DNA of 64,000 bases from Halothiobacillus diazotrophicus (GTDB lineage: Bacteria > Pseudomonadota > Gammaproteobacteria > Halothiobacillales > Halothiobacillaceae), in the NCBI RefSeq assembly GCF_001663815.1, contig NZ_CP016027.1, positions 682,001-746,000 of the forward strand. The letters are read 5' to 3'. Shown here one piece after another: positions 17,407-26,905 of the stretch (within the stretch, counting starts at the first letter, position 1; each line of letters begins with the position of its first letter). Below the pieces are notes generated by a model. The model saw nothing but the letters and a program-made list of their open reading frames with translations, was not told the DNA's origin and ran no database searches. Made by a program: the position numbers and the translations under genes.

Positions 17407-18583
17407 TTGGCCGACGGACACCGCACGGCGTGTACCGGATGGGGTGCACACTGCATCGCGCGGTGGCGGGCGCATGCGATTGCTCGGCCTGATCCGCAAG
17501 GAGACCGGTCAGATTCTCCGCGATCCGTCCAGTATCGCCATCGCCTTCCTGATGCCCGTGATCCTGCTTCTGCTGTTCGGTTATGGGGTATCGCTGAATG
17601 CCCGGGAGATTCCGATCGCGGTGGTAGCCGATGCACCGGATGCGCAGACGGCCGGACTCTTTGCCGCCTTCCGTCAGTCACGCTATTTCGATATTCGCGA
17701 GGAAACGGATCTGGCCGGAGCACGGCTCGCTCTACGCCAGCGCAAGATCCAGGCGATCATTCATGCCCCCGCCGATTTCAGTACGAAACTCCTGAACCCG
17801 CAGCATCAGGCCCCGGTTCAGCTGATCGTCAATGGCGTCGATGCCAATCAGGCGCGACTCATCGAAGGGTATGTCACCGCAGCCTGGCAGGGCTGGATGG
17901 CGGCTCGGGCAAAACAGCAGGGACTGGACTTCAAACTGCCCGTGTCGCTTTCCGCCCGGGTCTGGTTCAACCCGGAGCTCCGCAGCCGCGACTATCTGGT
18001 ACCCGGCCTGATTGCCGTCATCATGACCCTGATCGGGGCCCTGCTCACGGCGTTGGTCATGGCGCGGGAATGGGAACGGGGCACACTCGAAGCCCTGATG
18101 GTGACACCGTTGCGCCTGAACGAATTGCTGCTGGGCAAACTGATTCCCTACTTCGTGCTCGGCATGGGCGGCATGGGGCTGTCTGTGGTCATGGCCCTCT
18201 GGCTGTTCGACGTCCCCCTGCGCGGCAGTCTGTGGGTGCTTATTCTGACCGCTGCCATCTTCCTTTCGGCCGCACTCGGCATGGGACTGCTGATATCGAT
18301 TACGGCACGCAACCAGTTCGTGGCCAGCCTGCTCGCCATCATCACCACCTTTCTGCCCGCCTTCATGCTCTCCGGTTTCATCTTTGACATCGGCAGCATG
18401 CCCGGCTGGTTGCAAGTGCTCACCCACGTGATTGCCGCCCGCTACTTCGTGGTCATCCTGCATACGGTATTCCTGGCGGGTGACGTCTGGCGCGTGATCA
18501 TCCCCAACACCCTGGCCATGCTGGCGCTCGCGATGTTCTTTCTCGGCATCAGCCGGCGGCGTATCCGAAAATCGCTGGAGTAG
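17399..18583 (+). CDS. ybhS: YbhS-like ABC-2 permease
   Basis: The ATG at 17399 overlaps the ATPase stop codon by eight bases and has GGAGGAAAA just upstream, so translation is coupled. The 394-residue product has an N-terminal helix (about 50-72) after ETGQILRDPSS, a large extracytoplasmic domain of about 150 residues, and five C-terminal helices, as in ABC-2 type permeases. The REWERGTLEALMVTP segment on the cytoplasmic side is the typical coupling helix region. An alternative start at 17475 would remove a 25-residue hydrophilic leader. It should pair with the next gene product to form the translocation path. Confidence 0.87.
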   Translation: MTDWPTDTARRVPDGVHTASRGGGRMRLLGLIRKETGQILRDPSSIAIAFLMPVILLLLFGYGVSLNAREIPIAVVADAPDAQTAGLFAAFRQSRYFDIREETDLAGARLALRQRKIQAIIHAPADFSTKLLNPQHQAPVQLIVNGVDANQARLIEGYVTAAWQGWMAARAKQQGLDFKLPVSLSARVWFNPELRSRDYLVPGLIAVIMTLIGALLTALVMAREWERGTLEALMVTPLRLNELLLGKLIPYFVLGMGGMGLSVVMALWLFDVPLRGSLWVLILTAAIFLSAALGMGLLISITARNQFVASLLAIITTFLPAFMLSGFIFDIGSMPGWLQVLTHVIAARYFVVILHTVFLAGDVWRVIIPNTLAMLALAMFFLGISRRRIRKSLE

Positions 18584-18588
18584 GCGCA

Positions 18589-19698
18589 ATGTGGCAGCGG
18601 ATTCTGGCACTGGCCATCAAGGAATTTCAGGCATTGCTTCGGGACCCCAAGGCACGGGTGGTCATCATCGTGCCCCCCCTCATCCAGCTTGTCGTCTTCA
18701 GCTTTGCGGCCACCTTCGATCTGAACCATGTCCCGTTGGCCGTCTACGATCAGGATCGCGGTGCGGCCGCACAGGCACTGGTTGCCCGCTTCACCGGATC
18801 GCAACATTTTTCGGTGGTCGCGAATATCGATCGATCCGGCGCCATCGATGCGTACATCGACAACCGCAAGGCCCTGATGGTGTTGACGATCTCGTCCCGC
18901 TTCACTCAGGAGCTGATGAGCGGGAATCCCGCCCCGGTACAGTTGGTGATCGATGGTCGGAATTCGAACACGGCGGCCATCGCCCTGAGTTACGCCAACA
19001 GCATCGTCCAGCAATTCAATACCGACTGGGCGCGCGATCACGGGCGCCCGCGTCCGCCATCGACCCTCGACGTGCGCGCCTGGTTCAACCCGAATCTGGA
19101 GAGTCGCTGGTTCATCATTCCCGGCATCGTCGGACTGCTGATGCTGGTGGTCGTCATGGTCGTCACCGCCCTGTCGGTCGCACGGGAGCGCGAACAGGGC
19201 ACCTTCGACCAACTCCTGGTCACGCCCCTGCGTCCCGTCGAAATCCTGATCGGCAAGGCGATACCGGGCCTGGTCATCGGCATGCTGGAAGCAACGGCTA
19301 TCATCATCGTGGCCGTCTTCGTGTTTCACATTCCACTTCAGGGCAGCCTGCTCACGCTCTATGGCGGCATCGCCCTCTTCCTGCTTTCCGCGACGGGCGT
19401 GGGACTGATGATTTCCTCACTGGCCGCCACCCTGCAGCAGGCTGTTCTGGGCGTATTCCTGTTCCTGGTCCCCGCCATCATTCTTTCGGGGTTCGCAACA
19501 CCCATCGCCAACATGCCGCCCCTCGTCCAGGATCTCACGCTGATCAACCCCCTGCGCTACTTCATGGTCATCCTGCGCAGCGTCTTTCTGGAGGGAAGTA
19601 CGTTCGACGACCTGATCGACACTTTCTGGCCCCTGGCGCTGATCGGCCTCTGCTCGCTGGCCATCGCCGGCTGGATGTTCCGGCACCGGATGAACTGA
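18589..19698 (+). CDS. ybhR: YbhR-like ABC-2 permease
   Basis: A 369-residue membrane protein (YbhR 368), starting five bases after the previous stop. It has one N-terminal helix after KEFQALLRDPKA, a periplasmic domain of about 150 residues and five or six C-terminal helices, with REREQGTFDQLLVTP in the coupling region, similar to the upstream permease. The two permeases are paralogues that most likely form a heterodimer with the double ATPase. It is the last gene of the operon; the yaiI-like gene ends 16 bases away on the other strand. Confidence 0.88.
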   Translation: MWQRILALAIKEFQALLRDPKARVVIIVPPLIQLVVFSFAATFDLNHVPLAVYDQDRGAAAQALVARFTGSQHFSVVANIDRSGAIDAYIDNRKALMVLTISSRFTQELMSGNPAPVQLVIDGRNSNTAAIALSYANSIVQQFNTDWARDHGRPRPPSTLDVRAWFNPNLESRWFIIPGIVGLLMLVVVMVVTALSVAREREQGTFDQLLVTPLRPVEILIGKAIPGLVIGMLEATAIIIVAVFVFHIPLQGSLLTLYGGIALFLLSATGVGLMISSLAATLQQAVLGVFLFLVPAIILSGFATPIANMPPLVQDLTLINPLRYFMVILRSVFLEGSTFDDLIDTFWPLALIGLCSLAIAGWMFRHRMN

Positions 19699-19714
19699 AG
19701 CACCTCGGGACAGC

Positions 19715-20167
19715 TCAGGAATGGGGTAAGCGTGACAGCCATCGATCGAGCTGACCGGCGAACCGTTTGCGATCGGCCTGGCTCAGGGCCGCCACCCCGC
19801 CGGTCTGTATCCCGCTCGATCGCAGGGTCTCCATGAAGTCGCGCATCGTCAGGCGGGCCCGAATCGTGTCCGCCGCATATTGCTCGCCTCGGGGATTCAG
19901 CGCATGCCCGCCCTTCTCGATGACTTCTGCCGCCAGGGGGATGTCCCCCGTGATGACCAGATCCCCCGCCACCAGGCGCCGAACGATTTCGTTGTCCGCC
20001 ACATCAAACCCGCGTGGCACCTGAAGGCAGCGAATCCACGGGGAATTGGGAATCCGCAGGGATTGATTGGCGACAAGCACCAACGGCACACCGCTGCGAT
20101 CGGCTGCCCGAAACAGGATTTCCTTGATCACGACCGGACAGGCATCGGCATCCACCCAGATTGTCAT
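19715..20167 (-). CDS. yaiI: YaiI/YqxD family protein (UPF0178, DUF188)
   Basis: A 150-residue protein (E. coli YaiI 152) beginning with [10 protein letters not shown], the signature of the family, followed by [20 protein letters not shown] and the ARLTMRDFM segment. The acidic cluster suggests a PIN-like nuclease fold, but the activity is not established. The start at 20167 is chosen from the conserved N-terminus and a nearby GGAAGTGGA; the open frame continues 30 codons upstream into a terminator hairpin, which argues against the longer form. Confidence 0.9.
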   Translation of the reverse strand: MTIWVDADACPVVIKEILFRAADRSGVPLVLVANQSLRIPNSPWIRCLQVPRGFDVADNEIVRRLVAGDLVITGDIPLAAEVIEKGGHALNPRGEQYAADTIRARLTMRDFMETLRSSGIQTGGVAALSQADRKRFAGQLDRWLSRLPHS

Positions 20168-20223
20168 TGCGCCATCCACTTCCCTTAACGATTGACAAGG
20201 CACCGACCGGTGCCCGGAATGAA

Positions 20224-20247
20224 CAGGCCCCGCAAATGCGGGGCCTG
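20224..20247 (-). terminator. Strong hairpin downstream of bamC
   Basis: CAGGCCCCGC (20224-20233), loop AAAT, GCGGGGCCTG (20238-20247): a perfect 10-bp GC-rich stem 30 bases past the bamC stop. It is followed on the minus strand by TTCATT rather than a long T run. Confidence 0.65.
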
Positions 20248-20276
20248 ATGCGTGCACAGGTCACCGAGAACCGTGA

Positions 20277-21407
20277 TTATTCCATCTGTGCGTTGATCTT
20301 GCTCAGAATCACGAAGCGATCCTGCGGCAGACTGCCACCGTCGACCTTGATGTTATCCACGTCGATACGGGTGGTGCCATCCTTCTGCGGGATGACTTTC
20401 AGCGTCAGCATCAGCTTGAGGGACTGCTTGGGATCCACCTGCTCGCCGCGCAGGGCCACATCGGCATACAGTGCCTGCGGGTGATTGTGGCTGACCTCGA
20501 TCACGCCATCCTTCTGGTTGCTCTTCACCGGATCGAATCCCAGTCGATCCAGTGCGAGACCCAGACGGTTCCATACGCGCGGATAAGGCTGACTCACCAT
20601 GATGTAGCGTTCGTCCTTATCCTTGTTGAAGAACAGCTTGGCCCGGGGAGCGAAACTCGCGTTCATCATGGCACGGGATTCGGCCTCGCTCTTGCCGGAC
20701 AGATAGGCAGTCAGGCGTGCCAGAACATCCGCGGAAAGCGTGGGATCCGGCTGGGCGTCGGCATACTTGTAGGAATCCTTTTCATCGCCCGGGAACAACG
20801 GCTGATCACCCGTCAGCGGCATCTTCTGACTCGTGACGAAAACGAGAGTCTGGTTGGCAGTTTCGCCCTGCTCGATTCGGAGTCGCACCTTTTCGATGTT
20901 GTCCGGCTTGAAGAAGGTGTTCTTGGTGAGCTTCAGCAGTTTCATGAGGCTGAAGCCGTTCTGATCGGCAGACTGCGAACCGGTCCAGTCCGTTTCGATC
21001 AGGCCGACACCGGGCTCCACCTTCTTGACGGTATAACCCTCATCCTGCAAAAAGGTCTGAAGCTTCGGCCAAACCGCATCGGGACTGGCATCGACAGAAA
21101 GGTACCGGGAATCGGGACCGCCCATCACCTTCACGCCCTCGCCACGTACCAGCACCCCACCGGTGCCGCCATCCTTCTTGCTGGCCTCGGCGGCACGGGC
21201 GGATGCGATCGCGGGCATGGCCAGCCCAGCCTGCGGGGTGGGCATGGTGAAGGTCGGCGGGACGTCCAGACGCGCGGCAGGATAATCGTCGCTACCCGAG
21301 GAGAAGAACGGAATGCTGGAACAACCGGAAAGCGAGGTGGCACTGAGGATCAGCGCGGTCATCAGGGTGAGTTTCGGACGAACGGAAGGCAAAACACGCT
21401 GGATCAT
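20277..21407 (-). CDS. bamC: BamC outer-membrane assembly lipoprotein
   Basis: The start at 21407 gives 376 residues with a signal peptide and lipobox LSGC (Cys29). As in BamC (344 residues in E. coli), a flexible N-terminal region of about 70 residues is followed by two helix-grip domains: one containing YLSVDASPDAVWPKLQTFL and VGLIETDW, the other containing YIMVSQPYPRVWNRLGLALDRLGF. BamC is a lipoprotein of the BAM complex that inserts beta-barrel proteins into the outer membrane. The gene follows dapA by 71 bases, the same order as in enterobacteria. An open extension of 40 codons upstream is not supported by any ribosome binding site. Confidence 0.9.
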   Translation of the reverse strand: MIQRVLPSVRPKLTLMTALILSATSLSGCSSIPFFSSGSDDYPAARLDVPPTFTMPTPQAGLAMPAIASARAAEASKKDGGTGGVLVRGEGVKVMGGPDSRYLSVDASPDAVWPKLQTFLQDEGYTVKKVEPGVGLIETDWTGSQSADQNGFSLMKLLKLTKNTFFKPDNIEKVRLRIEQGETANQTLVFVTSQKMPLTGDQPLFPGDEKDSYKYADAQPDPTLSADVLARLTAYLSGKSEAESRAMMNASFAPRAKLFFNKDKDERYIMVSQPYPRVWNRLGLALDRLGFDPVKSNQKDGVIEVSHNHPQALYADVALRGEQVDPKQSLKLMLTLKVIPQKDGTTRIDVDNIKVDGGSLPQDRFVILSKINAQME

Positions 21408-21478
21408 TGGGGGACTCGCAATAATTAAACGGATCAGGTTGGTTGGGCAACAGGGTAGCCGATACCGCAACGTCGACA

Positions 21479-22381
21479 CTAGCGGCAAATTGTTGCAGAA
21501 ATACCCGCCGCTTGCATCGCGGCGCATACTCGGGGTTCGAATTCACTCATCAGGGGCACCAGCGGAAGGCGAATTGCCGACTCGGCAAGCCCCATGGCCG
21601 CAACCGCCCATTTGACCGGGATCGGATTGGGCTGACAGAAAAGCTCGCGGTGCAGCGGCTGCAACTGGTCATCGATTGCACGCGCCTCATCGGCCTGGCC
21701 GGAAAGGGCCGCCGCGGTCATTCGATGCATCAGGGAAGGCGCAACGTTGGCCGTAACCGAGATCGTGCCCTTCGCACCGGCAAGGATCGCCGCACAGCTG
21801 AGATTGTCCTCGCCGCTGTAGATCGCGAACCCTTCAGGCGCCCCGTCGATCAGGGCCTGCATGCGCGCCAGGGAACCGCTCGCCTCCTTGGTGCCAATGA
21901 TCCGGTCATGGCCGGCAAGCGCCAGGGTGGTCTCGACGGACATGTCCACGCCGGTACGCGACGGCACATTGTAGAGAATCAGGGGCAGATCGACGGCGTC
22001 GGCGATCGCGCGAAAATGCGCCATCAGGCCTGCCTGCGGCGGACGATTGTAATAAGGGGTGACGGACAGGTGCGCGTCTGCGCCAGCCTCCTTCGCAGCC
22101 TGCCCGAGGTAGATCGCCTCACGCGTGTTGTTCGCACCGGTGCCGGCGATCACGGGTATCCGTCCCGCCACCTTTTCCACCGTCGCCCGAATGACAGCGA
22201 CATGTTCATCGAAATCCAGGGTGGCGGACTCGCCCGTCGTCCCGACGGCCACGATTCCATCGGTGCCCTGCTCGATATGAAACTCGATCAATCGTTCCAG
22301 CCGGGGATAATCGACCGCGCCCTGCGGGGTCATTGGCGTAACCAGCGCCACGAGGCTGCCGGCAATCTGTTGCGTGCTCAT
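21479..22381 (-). CDS. dapA: 4-hydroxy-tetrahydrodipicolinate synthase
   Basis: A 300-residue TIM-barrel lyase (E. coli 292). It contains the pyruvate-binding TT pair (T48, T49 in GTTGES), the proton relay Tyr Y137 in LYNVPSR, substrate-binding R142 and the Schiff-base lysine K165 in GTKEASG. It condenses pyruvate with aspartate semialdehyde, the first committed step to diaminopimelate and lysine; dapB, the next enzyme, is 28 kb away in the window. The start at 22381 gives the usual SLVALVTPM N-terminus. The 43 upstream in-frame codons have no start-site support. Confidence 0.96.
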   Translation of the reverse strand: MSTQQIAGSLVALVTPMTPQGAVDYPRLERLIEFHIEQGTDGIVAVGTTGESATLDFDEHVAVIRATVEKVAGRIPVIAGTGANNTREAIYLGQAAKEAGADAHLSVTPYYNRPPQAGLMAHFRAIADAVDLPLILYNVPSRTGVDMSVETTLALAGHDRIIGTKEASGSLARMQALIDGAPEGFAIYSGEDNLSCAAILAGAKGTISVTANVAPSLMHRMTAAALSGQADEARAIDDQLQPLHRELFCQPNPIPVKWAVAAMGLAESAIRLPLVPLMSEFEPRVCAAMQAAGISATICR

Positions 22382-22533
22382 AAACCGCCTTTGCGAAGAA
22401 AAACCTGAACGATGCGATCGGACGCCTCGCCACAAGAATCGACTGGGTAAGATACCACGTTCAATCCGATCTAACCCGCCATAGTAGCGATACGTCACCG
22501 CAACTGACAAGCCGTGGGCATCGGCACCTCACT

Positions 22534-23517
22534 TCAGTCCTGCTCGCCGCGAACCCGCGACATCAGCGACTCGTAGACCGCATTGCGTTTTCTCGAGGTC
22601 AGGCTAGCAACGACCCTAGCGATCATGCTGGGCGCCGCCTGCTCCGCCAACAGGGCTTCGATCAACTGATCGACCGGTACCGTCTCCTCCGCGTCGGTCT
22701 CGTTATCCGATGCACCCGCCACAAGGACGACGAACTCGCCTCGGGCCGGAACTCTACCCTCGGCAAGGGCGGCACGTAATTCATCCAGCGTACCGGAATC
22801 CAGCGACTCGAAACGCTTGGTCAACTCTCGAGCCAACACGGCTTCACGCGCACCGCCCAGCACCGAGCACAGGGACTCGACGGTGGCCTGGATTCGATGT
22901 GGCGCCTCATAGAATACGAGGGTCGACGGTTGCCCGTGCAGATACTGAAGACGTGCCTCGCGAGCACGAGACTTGGCGGGCAGGAAGCCCTCGAACCAAA
23001 AATGCGTGCTGTCGAGTCCGGCAGCGGACAAGGCGGCAATGGCGGCACAGGCACCGGGAATGGGACTGACCCGATGCCCCTGAGCCTTCAGCGCCCGTAC
23101 CAGCAAGCCCCCGGGATCGCTGATGGCCGGTGTACCGGCATCGCTGATCAGGGCAATGGATTCCCCCGCAGCAAGACGCGCACCGATCTCGGCGGCACGG
23201 GCCGCCTCATTATGTTCATGGAGGGAGAAAACGCGGTTGCGGATGCCGAAATGATCGAGCAGTTTGCGTGCATGCCGGGTATCCTCACAGGCGATCGCAT
23301 CCACCGTCTTGAGCACGGCGATGGCGCGTTCGGTCATGTCGGCGAGGTTACCGATCGGCGTAGCGACGAGATACACTACGCCAGGTTCCACCCAACGGCC
23401 CGATTCCTTATGTACCGGGACATCCCACATCGTATCCGGGGATTCATCCGCAACAGAAATCGCCGCCAGCGCCTCATCGCGACCTTCCGTTGCCGCGGGT
23501 TCTAAAGGATTAGACAT
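22534..23517 (-). CDS. rsmI: 16S rRNA 2'-O-ribose C1402 methyltransferase RsmI
   Basis: A 327-residue tetrapyrrole-methylase-fold enzyme with the hallmark segments VYLVATPIGNLADMT, AIACEDTRHARKLL, SLHEHNE, ALISDAGTPAISDPG and PIPGACAAIAALSAAGL. It 2'-O-methylates C1402 in the ribosomal P site using S-adenosylmethionine. Compared with E. coli (286 residues) it carries about 45 extra N-terminal residues that are acidic and poorly structured. The start is only two bases from the divergent lpoA open frame, although lpoA itself probably starts 80 bases further on. Downstream on the same strand, after 152 bases, come dapA and bamC. Confidence 0.95.
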   Translation of the reverse strand: MSNPLEPAATEGRDEALAAISVADESPDTMWDVPVHKESGRWVEPGVVYLVATPIGNLADMTERAIAVLKTVDAIACEDTRHARKLLDHFGIRNRVFSLHEHNEAARAAEIGARLAAGESIALISDAGTPAISDPGGLLVRALKAQGHRVSPIPGACAAIAALSAAGLDSTHFWFEGFLPAKSRAREARLQYLHGQPSTLVFYEAPHRIQATVESLCSVLGGAREAVLARELTKRFESLDSGTLDELRAALAEGRVPARGEFVVLVAGASDNETDAEETVPVDQLIEALLAEQAAPSMIARVVASLTSRKRNAVYESLMSRVRGEQD

Positions 23518-23600
23518 TCTTGATACTCGATTTTTTTTTCATCATCATAGCGTCTGCTGCTTCCGGCACACGTCTTAACACAAGCGAGAACACGTTATCC

Positions 23601-25727
23601 ATGGATCGATTCCCATCGCTTCGCACCCAGCCGGCCGTGGCCGCATCTGCCGCGTCCTCAAATTCGGATTGGCGACGGAAACGCCTGCTCCGGTATGCCT
23701 TCAACCTTCTTGGACTGCCCCTGATTCTGGGCACACTGCTGCTAACAGGCTGTGCGCAATCGCCTGAATCAAACGTGGGACAGACGCCCTCGCCCGCCGA
23801 AGCTCGATTGAATCAGGCAATGGCCAGTCAGGATCCCAAACAGATTGCCCAGGCGCAAATGCAGCTCTCCACCCGGCTGAAGGGCACGCAACGGATCGAA
23901 ATGCAGATGCGTTCCCTCGAGACGGCCATCGATGCGAGCGATTTTACACTGGCAAACAACCTTCTGGCCCAGGCGGATACCCGTCCGCAATGGTCCGACT
24001 ATGCTCCTCGGCGCGCCCAACTGCTTGCCGGGTTTGCGCAATGGCAGGCGGGACAGACCGATCAAGCGTTGAATTCAGTCAGCAACTTGCCCCTCCCGCT
24101 CACCGCCGAGGAAGGAATCCGTCGCTTGAGCCTCATGGCCGCCATCGAGGAAGCGGCACATCGCCCCATCGATGCGGCACGCCAACGCACAGCGCTTGGC
24201 GGCATGCTCAGCGGCGCGGAGGCCGACACCAATCAGGCGGCCCTCTGGAACGATCTTAACAGCGCACCGCCCCAGGCGATTGCCGACGCCATCAAGTCGG
24301 AATCCAATCCAGTATTCATCGATTGGCTCGGCCTGAACCTCGTCTACCGGACCCGTCCCGGCGAGCTCCAGTCCTGGATCCAGAACCATCCGAACCATCC
24401 GGCGGTCACCTCCGGATTCGCCAACATGCTCACGGGGCAGGCGAGCGCCACAGCGATACCGATGCCGACCGGCAATGGTCCCATCATTGTTCTGCTTCCC
24501 CTGTCTGGTGACTATCAGACCATCAGCAAAGCCATCAGTGACGGGATCAACTTTGCCCATGACCGCCTGGGACTGGCGGGCGATCGCAGCGTACAGATCA
24601 TGGACAGCGGAGAAACATTAGCCAGTTTCTCACAGGCACTGAATACCGCCCTGGCAGCCCAGCCTTCCGTGATCATCGGACCATTGCTCAAGGAACAGAT
24701 CCCTGCGCTGAACAACATACCGGGCAATGCGCCACCGATTATCGCTTTGAATACGCCGAGCGACGGTACGGCGCTCCCGCCGGGCATCATCAGCTATTCC
24801 CTGTCCCCGGATGCAGACGCGCGCGCCACAGCTGACCAGATGATCAAGGATCACAAGATGACGGCGCTGGTCTTCGCCGCGGACAATGGCCTCGGCCATC
24901 GGATCGCCGATGCGTTCACACATGAATACACGCTTCTTGGCGGACAGATTCTGGACAGCGCATATTTCGACCCGAGCGCCACGGATTTTTCCACACAACT
25001 CCGCTCCCTGCTTCAGGTGCACGCGCCCAGAACGGGGGTGTTCCAACCCACGATCCGGACCGATGCCGAAGGCATATTTCTGGGGGCCACCAGTCAACAG
25101 AGCCGGATGATCGTGCCGCAACTGGATTATTTCGGCGCAGATCAACTTCCCCGGTATGGCGTTGGCATGATCTACAACGGCACGCCGAATGTGCTTGCCG
25201 ATCAGGACAAGAACGGCCTGGTGATCCCGGTAGAACCCATCCTTCTGGCGGCCAATGCCGGTCCGAACGATCCGCTGCTCGGCACCTATGAGCGCGCCAG
25301 TCTCTCCCAGTTGCCCCGGTTGTTTGCATTCGGTTCGGATGCAATGCTCATCGCCAGCGACCTCAAGACCTTACTCGGGCACCAACCGCTCACCGGCCTG
25401 ACTGGCACGCTCACGCTCTCCCTGACGGGCGAGATCGATCGCAAACCGGCTTGGGGGCGATTCAAACAGGGGCTGCTGCAGCCTTTGGAGGGCACCGATA
25501 CCCACAATATTCCGAGTACCGTCCTATCCGATCCCGACACCCCGACGAAGGCGGCTCAAGACAAGGCGGCCATACCTGCCGTGCAACCAGGGGCAGAGCA
25601 ACAGGATCAGACAGGCACCCCTCCTGCCGCCCAGCCCCCGGTCCATCCGGACGACCGGCCATCGGAAACCGCGGTACCGACATTCACGGATGGCGGAGGA
25701 CTGGCACCTGCCCCCACGACTCACTGA
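23601..25727 (+). CDS. lpoA: LpoA outer-membrane lipoprotein, activator of penicillin-binding protein 1A
   Basis: From the ATG at 23601 the protein has 708 residues (E. coli LpoA 678). A long basic N-terminus precedes a hydrophobic segment and lipobox LLTGC. The first half is TPR-like and Ala/Gln-rich; the second half (from about residue 290) is a periplasmic-binding-protein-like LppC domain starting GPIIVLLPLSGDYQTISKAISDGINFA. The last 75 residues are Pro/Gln-rich and disordered. LpoA spans the periplasm to stimulate PBP1A. It opens the lpoA-yraN-diaA cluster conserved in gammaproteobacteria. An in-frame start at 23520 would add 27 unlikely residues. Confidence 0.9.
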   Translation: MDRFPSLRTQPAVAASAASSNSDWRRKRLLRYAFNLLGLPLILGTLLLTGCAQSPESNVGQTPSPAEARLNQAMASQDPKQIAQAQMQLSTRLKGTQRIEMQMRSLETAIDASDFTLANNLLAQADTRPQWSDYAPRRAQLLAGFAQWQAGQTDQALNSVSNLPLPLTAEEGIRRLSLMAAIEEAAHRPIDAARQRTALGGMLSGAEADTNQAALWNDLNSAPPQAIADAIKSESNPVFIDWLGLNLVYRTRPGELQSWIQNHPNHPAVTSGFANMLTGQASATAIPMPTGNGPIIVLLPLSGDYQTISKAISDGINFAHDRLGLAGDRSVQIMDSGETLASFSQALNTALAAQPSVIIGPLLKEQIPALNNIPGNAPPIIALNTPSDGTALPPGIISYSLSPDADARATADQMIKDHKMTALVFAADNGLGHRIADAFTHEYTLLGGQILDSAYFDPSATDFSTQLRSLLQVHAPRTGVFQPTIRTDAEGIFLGATSQQSRMIVPQLDYFGADQLPRYGVGMIYNGTPNVLADQDKNGLVIPVEPILLAANAGPNDPLLGTYERASLSQLPRLFAFGSDAMLIASDLKTLLGHQPLTGLTGTLTLSLTGEIDRKPAWGRFKQGLLQPLEGTDTHNIPSTVLSDPDTPTKAAQDKAAIPAVQPGAEQQDQTGTPPAAQPPVHPDDRPSETAVPTFTDGGGLAPAPTTH

Positions 25728-26163
25728 TCGCTTGCGCACCTTGCTGAAGGGCAACAGGCAGGAGGGACGCCTGCGGCATGATGATCCGGGAAAGCCATCC
25801 ACGCTCACGCGCGGACACGAAGCCGAATCCCGGGCCGCGGATCATCTTGTCCAACAGGGGCTGACATTGGTCGCACGAAACATTCGCGCGGGACGAGGCG
25901 AGATCGACCTGCTCATGGAGGATGGGCCAACCCTAGTCTTTGTGGAGGTACGCGCACGACGTGCACGGGCGCTCGTTTCTCCGCTGGACAGCATTTCCCA
26001 AAACAAGCGATCGAAGATCATCGAAACCGCAACGCGTCTCCTGCAATCCCGAGGCGATTGGCAAAATCGTCCCTGTCGGTTCGATGTAGTTGCCGTCCAT
26101 ATAGACCCCGAGCGCCGCACCGATCGCATCGACTGGATCAGGGATGCTTTTCACGGGGAGTGA
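25690..26163 (+). CDS. yraN: YraN family nuclease-like protein (UPF0102)
   Basis: The protein has 157 residues, overlapping the lpoA 3' end by 38 bases. The conserved core begins at about residue 38 with GHEAESRAADHLVQQG and has the restriction-endonuclease-like motifs RGEIDLLMEDG and LVFVEVRARR. The first 37 residues are not typical of the family (E. coli YraN 131); a TTG at 25741 would give a more usual length. The function is unproven, perhaps DNA processing linked to replication or competence. Its position between lpoA and diaA is conserved. Confidence 0.88.
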   Translation: MAEDWHLPPRLTDRLRTLLKGNRQEGRLRHDDPGKPSTLTRGHEAESRAADHLVQQGLTLVARNIRAGRGEIDLLMEDGPTLVFVEVRARRARALVSPLDSISQNKRSKIIETATRLLQSRGDWQNRPCRFDVVAVHIDPERRTDRIDWIRDAFHGE

Positions 26164-26165
26164 GA

Positions 26166-26345
26166 ATGCACGGTCAAATCAAGAAATTTACCGTCAATGG
26201 ACGCTTCGCAACACCCGGTCTAGAATTTCCGAAAATCGACCACCACACAGCCGAACGAATATTGCGGCGCCCCCCAAAGTTCGGAGAACAGATGCCATTT
26301 CCCCACCGACACGCCCCTGAAGCATTCCAGGAACGTCATCCATGA
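26166..26345 (+). CDS. Possible small protein filling the yraN-diaA gap
   Basis: A 59-residue open frame begins three bases after the yraN stop with GGGGAG five bases before its ATG, and its TGA overlaps the diaA start codon (ATGA). That is the layout of a coupled gene. The product is basic, rich in Pro, His and Phe, with no membrane segment and no family that I recognise. Against it, third-position G+C is about half (29 of 59 by hand count), which looks lower than in the neighbouring genes, so it may be a chance frame over a diaA leader. Confidence 0.4.
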   Translation: MHGQIKKFTVNGRFATPGLEFPKIDHHTAERILRRPPKFGEQMPFPHRHAPEAFQERHP

Positions 26346-26905
26346 CCGACATGCTCTCCATCGTCCAGAACCGACTACACCAGACATTGTCCCAACTGGA
26401 CATCGTCCTTGCACCGCAGGTCGAACCGTTGCTGCAAGCTGCAGGCGCCATGCTTCACACGGTATTGAATGGACAGAAGATTCTTGTCTGCGGCGCACGG
26501 GAACGCTCGCAGTTGGCCGCACATTTCGCCCGACTGATGGTCGGCCAGTTCGAACACGAACGACCGGGGTTACCGGTCATTTCCCTGCAGGAGTTTCCCG
26601 GCGGACACGAACCCTACGCCAAGGCGATTCGGGCATTGGGCGCCCAAAATGACGTCCTGTTCGCCATTGCCCGACATGATTCAGACGGGCTGCAACCCGC
26701 CCTGAAAGCCGCGCGCGAACGGGGTATGGTGATCGTTCTGCTCACGAGCGGAAATACGGAACGGCTCATGGCGGAAATGAGCACGCAGGACAGCCTGCTC
26801 TGTCTCGAATCCAATGGAGAAGGCATCGTGCACGAGGCACAGTTGATTCTGATCCATGCCCTGTGCGACCTGATCGATCGACAATTGCTCGGCATCACCG
26901 AATGA
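26342..26905 (+). CDS. diaA: DiaA/GmhA-like SIS-domain protein (DnaA initiator-associating protein)
   Basis: A 187-residue SIS-domain protein (E. coli DiaA 196). An N-terminal helix pair precedes the sugar-isomerase fold: KILVCGARERSQLAAHFA, PGGHEPYAKAIRALGAQNDVLFAIARHDSDG and VIVLLTSGN. The lpoA-yraN-diaA order points to DiaA, which binds DnaA and promotes timely replication initiation, rather than the sedoheptulose-phosphate isomerase GmhA; the usual SIS serine cluster is partly replaced (GARERSQ). An AGGAA ribosome binding site precedes the ATG. Its TGA overlaps the start of the next gene. Confidence 0.82.
   Translation: MTDMLSIVQNRLHQTLSQLDIVLAPQVEPLLQAAGAMLHTVLNGQKILVCGARERSQLAAHFARLMVGQFEHERPGLPVISLQEFPGGHEPYAKAIRALGAQNDVLFAIARHDSDGLQPALKAARERGMVIVLLTSGNTERLMAEMSTQDSLLCLESNGEGIVHEAQLILIHALCDLIDRQLLGITE

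Noticed and set aside
25741-26163. Shorter yraN beginning at TTG 25741
   Set aside because: It would give a more typical length, but the codon has no ribosome binding site and the ATG at 25690 keeps an open overlap with lpoA. It is noted as an alternative only.
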